This document shows positions 7,035-11,434 of a DNA stretch of 11,434 nt, piece by piece. The position numbers and the translations under genes are program-made. The notes under the pieces are model-generated. The model worked only from the letters and a program-made list of their open reading frames with translations. It searched no databases and was not told the origin of the DNA. Position 1 is the first letter of the stretch, and every line of letters begins with the position of its first letter. This stretch comes from JAJDIA01 sp031555145 (lineage in GTDB: Bacteria; Bacteroidota; Bacteroidia; Bacteroidales; Tannerellaceae), in assembly GCA_031555145.1 (NCBI GenBank), contig JAVBUR010000113.1, positions 1 to 11,434 of the forward strand, in the 5' to 3' direction.

Positions 7035-9503
7035 GTGACCTATCCGCAGAATTTTGAACAGAAGACAGGTTTCGACCAGATACGTCGCTTACTTACCGAA
7101 AAATGCCTGAGCCAGCTCGGCGAAGAACGGGTGGTAGAGATGAATTTCTCGACCGACTACCAAACGGTAGACACCTGGTTGGAAGAAGTATCGGAATTTG
7201 TCCGCGTCCTGCATGGGGATGTGGAGTTCCCCGCCAGCTTCTTCATTGATGTACGTTATTCCCTGAAACGAATCCGTCCGGAAGGGAGCTGGTTGGACGA
7301 ACGGGAATTGTTCGACCTGAAACGGTCGCTACAAACCATCCATGATATTGTACGTTTCTTCCGCCCTTCCGGCGAAGACGCCCCCCTTTACCCGGCATTG
7401 ACGGCATTGGCAGGGGATATATTCGTATTTCCTCAACTGATCAAGCAGATCGACAGCATTTTGGATAAATTCGGTCGGGTAAAAGACAACGCCTCCTCCG
7501 AACTGGCACGGATACGCAAAGAGATGACCCATACGATGGGTAGCATCTCGCGCAGCCTGCAATCCATCCTGCGGTCAGCACAATCGGAAGGGTTGGTGGA
7601 TAAAGACGTTACGCCCACCATGCGCGATGGCCGGTTGATGATACCTGTCGCTCCCGCCTACAAGCGAAAAATCAAAGGGATTGTACACGATGAGTCGGCC
7701 AGCGGCAAGACAGTCTTCATTGAACCCGAGGTGGTAGTGGAAGCCAACAACCGCATCCAGGAACTGATCGGAGAAGAAAAAAGGGAAATCATCCGGATAC
7801 TGACGGCTTTTACAGATGTAGTTCGTCCGATGACCCCCGACATACTGCAATCGTACGAGTTTATGGCGGATATTGATTTTATCCGCGCCAAAGCGCTCTT
7901 TGGCGAAGATATAAATGCAGTCAAGCCCATCTTATCCGACACACAGGAGATTGACTGGGCACGTGCCATCCATCCACTGCTCTACCTGTCACACAGAAAA
8001 CAGAACAAGGAAGTGGTTCCTCTGGATATCACACTGACAAAGGTCAAACGATTACTACTGATCTCCGGACCGAATGCCGGCGGCAAGTCAGTCACACTGA
8101 AAACGGTAGGCCTGCTGCAATATATGTTGCAGTGTGGGTTATTGATCCCCATGTACGACAGTTCGCGTGCCGGCATCTTCAACCATATATTCATTGATAT
8201 TGGCGACGAGCAGAGTATCGAAAATGACTTGAGTACCTATAGTTCACACTTAGTGAACATGAAATTCTTCCTGAAGAATAGCGACAATAAGACAATCATT
8301 CTTATTGATGAGTTCGGAGGCGGAACGGAACCGCAGATCGGTGGCGCTATAGCCGAAGCGATCCTCGACCGGCTGAACCGGAAAGGGTGCTTTGGGATTA
8401 TCACGACCCACTACCAGAACCTAAAGCATTTTGCAGAAGAGGCGGAAGGAATCATTAACGGTGCCATGTTGTACGACAGGCACCTGATGCAGCCGCTGTT
8501 CACATTGGCGATCGGGAATCCGGGCAGTTCGTTTGCCGTTGAGATTGCCCGTAAGATCGGATTGCCCGAAGATGTAATTGCAGACGCGTCTGAGAAGGTC
8601 GGTTCCGACTATATTAATATGGATAAGCATCTGCAGGATATCGTGCGTGACAAACGTTACTGGGAATCCAAACGGCAGCATATCCGGCAACAAGAAAAGA
8701 AGTTGGAAGATACACTCTCCCGCTATGAACAAGACCTCGAAAGCATCCATAAACAGCGGAAAGAGATCATGGCCAACGCCAAAGCAGAAGCCGAACGCAT
8801 CCTTGCCGGCGCCAATGCCAAAATAGAGCAGACCGTCCGTGAGATCAAAGAAGCCCAGGCGGAAAAAGATCAGACACGGTTGGCGCGCAAAGCGCTCGAT
8901 GAGTTCAAGGCTTCCGTAATGGCGGCCGAAGAAGCGGATGATAAGATCGCCCGCAAAATGGCGAAGATCAAAGAGCGGGAAAAGCATAAAAAAGAGAAAA
9001 ACAAACCGACAGTCGGTGAACCGTTCAACAGAGACGTGATTCAGGTGGGTGATGCCGTCCGCCTCAAAGGACAGACCTCCGCCGGCACCGTGATGGAGAT
9101 ACAGGGAAAACAGGTAGTTGTTTCATTCGGTATGATCAAAAGCACGCTCAAACTGGAACAACTGGAGAAGGTGAGCAAAGGACAGATTAAGAAGGAAATA
9201 CAGAAAAGCACCTTTGTCAGCAGTCACACTACAGACGAGATGCACGAAAAGAAATTGAACTTTAAGCAATCGATAGATGTTAGAGGGATGAGAGGTGATG
9301 AAGCACTTCAGGCTGTTACCTATTTCATCGACGATGCGATTCAGGTGGGAGCTGGAAAAGTGCGCATCCTTCATGGTACCGGAACAGGTATATTGAGACA
9401 ATTGATCCGGGATTATCTCCGGACAGTGCCCGGCATCCGCAATTATCAGGACGAGCACGTCCAGTTCGGTGGCGCCGGTATTACGGTAGTAGATTTAGAG
9501 TAA
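7035..9503 (+). CDS. mutS2: Endonuclease MutS2 (MutS-family ATPase with Smr domain)
   Basis: MutS2 proteins are dimeric ATPases that suppress recombination and, in Bacillus subtilis, rescue collided ribosomes. Unlike MutS they lack the mismatch-recognition domains. The 822-residue length is normal. The core and lever helices (about 1-330) precede the ATPase with Walker A GPNAGGKS (345-352), Walker B IILIDE (421-426) and His459 in TTHY. A long charged coiled coil (about 515-665) is the clamp region. A small beta domain (about 672-720) follows, then the C-terminal Smr nuclease domain (about 745-822) with DVRG (748-751) and HGTGTG (780-785). The start is GTG; the reading MTYPQNFEQKTGFDQIRRLL matches the usual N-terminus of Bacteroidales homologues, as I recall them. 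It sits 26 bp after the PDZ protein gene and 4 bp before corA. Confidence 0.97.
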   Translation: MTYPQNFEQKTGFDQIRRLLTEKCLSQLGEERVVEMNFSTDYQTVDTWLEEVSEFVRVLHGDVEFPASFFIDVRYSLKRIRPEGSWLDERELFDLKRSLQTIHDIVRFFRPSGEDAPLYPALTALAGDIFVFPQLIKQIDSILDKFGRVKDNASSELARIRKEMTHTMGSISRSLQSILRSAQSEGLVDKDVTPTMRDGRLMIPVAPAYKRKIKGIVHDESASGKTVFIEPEVVVEANNRIQELIGEEKREIIRILTAFTDVVRPMTPDILQSYEFMADIDFIRAKALFGEDINAVKPILSDTQEIDWARAIHPLLYLSHRKQNKEVVPLDITLTKVKRLLLISGPNAGGKSVTLKTVGLLQYMLQCGLLIPMYDSSRAGIFNHIFIDIGDEQSIENDLSTYSSHLVNMKFFLKNSDNKTIILIDEFGGGTEPQIGGAIAEAILDRLNRKGCFGIITTHYQNLKHFAEEAEGIINGAMLYDRHLMQPLFTLAIGNPGSSFAVEIARKIGLPEDVIADASEKVGSDYINMDKHLQDIVRDKRYWESKRQHIRQQEKKLEDTLSRYEQDLESIHKQRKEIMANAKAEAERILAGANAKIEQTVREIKEAQAEKDQTRLARKALDEFKASVMAAEEADDKIARKMAKIKEREKHKKEKNKPTVGEPFNRDVIQVGDAVRLKGQTSAGTVMEIQGKQVVVSFGMIKSTLKLEQLEKVSKGQIKKEIQKSTFVSSHTTDEMHEKKLNFKQSIDVRGMRGDEALQAVTYFIDDAIQVGAGKVRILHGTGTGILRQLIRDYLRTVPGIRNYQDEHVQFGGAGITVVDLE

Positions 9504-9507
9504 CCCC

Positions 9508-10581
9508 ATGAGACGCAAGGATGTACAACACAGAAGAAGACATGTAAGTAACAGGCATCTGTCTGAACGCTATTTCTATTCCGGTACGCATGAAACCGCC
9601 ATCGGTATCCGCCTGATACAATACAAACCGCAAAGCGTACAGATGAGGGAGGTCAAACCTACGGAGACATTCAGTAAAATCATATCTCCCGATACAGTTA
9701 ACTGGTTTCAGGTAAGCGGCTTGAATGATGCCGAGGCAATTGACCGTATCGTCAGGGATTTTGGGATGCATCACCTGGACACGAAAGACATCCTGACACC
9801 TCAGCATGTGGTCAAAATAGAAGAGTACAACCACCGTTTCCTGATCGTCCTGAGTTCGTGCTACTATGATGTCAATATGGAAATGCAGTCTGAACACATC
9901 AGCATTCTGGCTACCGGTAATACCATCATCACCTTTACAGAAAGTAATAATCCGGTGTTTGATTATGCCGAAAAAGCCATTCACGCGAATATGCTGAGCA
10001 TGCGCGACAAAGGGAGCGGTATGCTATTGGCATTCCTACTCAACACGATCATCGCCAACTTGGTAGAAACCATTGCCAAAGTGGAAGAGTTGCTGGAAGA
10101 TGTAGAAGAAATCCTACTGGATATCAGTAAAGACCAGTCGAACATAGGCCAGCTTATCCAGCAACGCCGACGGGATTATATGTTGATCCGGAAAAGCAGC
10201 CAGCCGCTGAAAGAACAATTCACCAAATTGACACACTCCGACAATGAACTGATCACTCCAGACCTGAGCCCCGTCTTTAATGACCTGGCCGACCAATTGA
10301 CATTTATCGCTCAAACGACAGAAGGATGCCGGGAAATTATTTCGTCACTTGTCGATCTCTACATCTCCAACAATGACCTGCGCATGAATGCGATCATGAA
10401 AAGACTGACAATCGTTTCCACCATCTTCATCCCGCTGACTTTCCTGGTTGGCGTATGGGGGATGAACTTCTCCGTCATGCCGGAGCTTGGTTGGCGCTAT
10501 GGCTATGCTTTGGCCTGGCTACTGATGATCTTTTGCGGTTTTTTGACCTGGTGGTTCCTGAAGAAGAAAGACTGGTATTAA
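9508..10581 (+). CDS. corA: CorA-family magnesium/cobalt transporter
   Basis: This is an inner-membrane divalent cation channel of the CorA family, which works as a pentamer gated by cytoplasmic magnesium. The 357-residue protein has a basic N-terminal tail (1-50), a large cytoplasmic alpha/beta domain (about 51-180) and long helices (about 181-295). Two C-terminal membrane segments follow (about 298-317 and 331-350). The signature Gly318-Met319-Asn320 (VWGMNF) closes the first segment, the acidic loop residue Glu325 follows, and the protein ends in KKKDWY. All are typical of the family. The ATG lies 4 bp after the mutS2 stop codon, so the two are probably co-transcribed and perhaps translationally coupled. 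Choice between Mg, Co, Ni or Zn cannot be made from sequence. Confidence 0.96.
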   Translation: MRRKDVQHRRRHVSNRHLSERYFYSGTHETAIGIRLIQYKPQSVQMREVKPTETFSKIISPDTVNWFQVSGLNDAEAIDRIVRDFGMHHLDTKDILTPQHVVKIEEYNHRFLIVLSSCYYDVNMEMQSEHISILATGNTIITFTESNNPVFDYAEKAIHANMLSMRDKGSGMLLAFLLNTIIANLVETIAKVEELLEDVEEILLDISKDQSNIGQLIQQRRRDYMLIRKSSQPLKEQFTKLTHSDNELITPDLSPVFNDLADQLTFIAQTTEGCREIISSLVDLYISNNDLRMNAIMKRLTIVSTIFIPLTFLVGVWGMNFSVMPELGWRYGYALAWLLMIFCGFLTWWFLKKKDWY

Positions 10582-10644
10582 CACAAAAATTCCGTATTCA
10601 CATTATTTGACGGGATTTCCGTACTGTATCTCCGTATTTTTCTC

Positions 10645-10653
10645 TTTCTTTGC
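10645..10653 (+). promoter_or_regulatory. Possible promoter element for coaX
   Basis: TTTCTTTGC differs by one base from the Bacteroides -7 consensus TAnnTTTGY and ends 16 bp before the GTG start of coaX. No convincing -33 element is found at 19-21 bp upstream; the nearest TTTG (10606-10609) is 35 bp away. The 88-bp gap after corA also contains TCCGTA three times (10591, 10618, 10631) and no clear terminator hairpin, so read-through from corA is also possible. Confidence 0.33.
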
Positions 10654-10669
10654 ACGAAAATTAGCGTAA

Positions 10670-11398
10670 GTGAATCTGATTATCGAACAGGGAAACACCT
10701 CCACAAAAGTAGCGATCTTCCATAATGGCATATTAGAAGACTCTTTTGTTTATAAAGAGTTCAATAATCTGGTACTTACTGCGCTGTTTGATCGATATGT
10801 GTTGACGCATGGCATTTTATCTACAGTCACCAATCAGGACAACTTCCTTATTGATTTTCTGCATAAAAACCTACGCCAATTCATGGTATTGAATGACAAA
10901 ACCCCGACCCCACTCCAAATCGATTACGACACGCCGGGTACGCTGGGAATGGACCGTTTGGCTGCCGCCGTGGGTGCCTATTCACAGGAACCGAAAAAAA
11001 CACTGTTAGTCATCGATGCCGGTACAGCCATCACGTATGAGCTGATTGACGCCATGGGACATTATAAGGGAGGAAACATCTCACCGGGAATGACCACCCG
11101 CTTCAAGGCACTGAACCATTACACCGAACGCTTGCCGTTGGTGTCGGAACAGGATGAGTTACCGCTGATTGCCACCAACACAGTTACGGCCATACAAGCC
11201 GGTGTCGTACATGGAATTGTGTATGAAATGGATGGCTATATCGATGAACTACACGGTAAATATGCTGATCTTTTGGTTTTTTTAACAGGTGGCCATTCGT
11301 TTTATTTTGAAAGACGCTTAAAAAACCGCATCTTTGCAGACGTTAATTTAGTGTTGAAAGGCTTAAATAGAATCTTAGAATATAATGTTGAGAATTAG
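10670..11398 (+). CDS. coaX: Type III pantothenate kinase
   Basis: CoaX phosphorylates pantothenate with ATP, the first step of coenzyme A synthesis, in the cytoplasm. The type III enzyme needs a monovalent cation and is not inhibited by CoA. The 242 residues follow the ASKHA fold. GNTSTK (8-13) forms the first phosphate loop, GMDR (93-96) contains Asp95, the expected catalytic base, DAGTA (116-120) is the second phosphate loop, GGNISPG (134-140) follows, and TGGH (206-209) lies near the ATP site. The residue before the first loop is Glu6, where many family members have Asp. The start is GTG. The next gene begins inside the last codons of coaX, which suggests coupled translation. Confidence 0.96.
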   Translation: MNLIIEQGNTSTKVAIFHNGILEDSFVYKEFNNLVLTALFDRYVLTHGILSTVTNQDNFLIDFLHKNLRQFMVLNDKTPTPLQIDYDTPGTLGMDRLAAAVGAYSQEPKKTLLVIDAGTAITYELIDAMGHYKGGNISPGMTTRFKALNHYTERLPLVSEQDELPLIATNTVTAIQAGVVHGIVYEMDGYIDELHGKYADLLVFLTGGHSFYFERRLKNRIFADVNLVLKGLNRILEYNVEN

Positions 11399-11434
11399 CA
11401 GGGTAGTAATTATAAGCATTCTTATAGTCGCTCA
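11385..11434 (+). CDS. Start of an exported or membrane protein, cut by the window edge
   Basis: ATG at 11385 lies 14 bp before the end of coaX, in another frame, and the frame stays open to the window edge. The 16 complete codons read MLRISRVVIISILIVA: two Arg residues followed by a hydrophobic run, as in a signal peptide or first membrane helix. Genes after coaX in Bacteroidales often encode envelope proteins, which fits, but the product cannot be named from this much sequence. Confidence 0.6.
   Translation, partial: MLRISRVVIISILIVA

Noticed and set aside
8421..8987. Minus-strand open frame (188 codons) opposite mutS2
   Set aside because: It is the complement of the MutS2 ATPase and coiled-coil coding region; the Phe/Leu-rich translation is an expected antisense artefact.
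10591..10636. Three TCCGTA hexamers before coaX as an operator array
   Set aside because: Spacing is uneven (27 and 13 bp), the motif is short, and flanking bases do not match; chance is a sufficient explanation.

Overview
The window reads as chromosomal DNA from a Bacteroidales bacterium, most likely Bacteroides or Parabacteroides. The protein sequences (GrpE, DnaJ, MutS2, CorA, CoaX) have the character of that order. Genes lack strong Shine-Dalgarno sequences, and matches to the Bacteroides-type -7 promoter element (TAnnTTTG) lie upstream of several of them. The genus is an inference; no rRNA or other marker is present.

Layout, left to right. Positions 1-515 hold no intact gene. An array of 22-bp tandem repeats with palindromic cores (41-150) is followed by an open frame (182-499) that looks like the C-terminal remnant of a larger protein and ends inside a nested inverted repeat. 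Next, on the minus strand, is a large lipoprotein-type family 2 glycoside hydrolase with extra C-terminal modules (516-3440), which appears to have its own promoter. A 180-bp gap carries that promoter and a clear intrinsic terminator for dnaJ. The minus-strand pair grpE-dnaJ (5392 down to 3621) encodes the two co-chaperones of DnaK; dnaK itself is not in the window.

A 191-bp divergent intergenic region (5393-5583) separates grpE from a plus-strand gene run. The run consists of an exported PDZ-DUF4136-PDZ protein, mutS2 and corA, with gaps of 26 and 4 bp that suggest one transcript. After an 88-bp gap with a possible promoter come coaX (type III pantothenate kinase) and, overlapping its end by 14 bp, the start of a gene for an exported or membrane protein that is cut off by the window edge.

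Most of the window is conserved housekeeping: protein folding, DNA/ribosome maintenance, divalent cation transport and coenzyme A synthesis. The glycan-degrading lipoprotein is the accessory element. I see no phage, insertion sequence, CRISPR array, defence system or RNA gene, and no clear new multi-gene system. The least explained parts are the repeat array and broken frame at the left end, the repeated modules in the grpE leader, and the uncharacterised PDZ-DUF4136 protein at the head of the mutS2 run.
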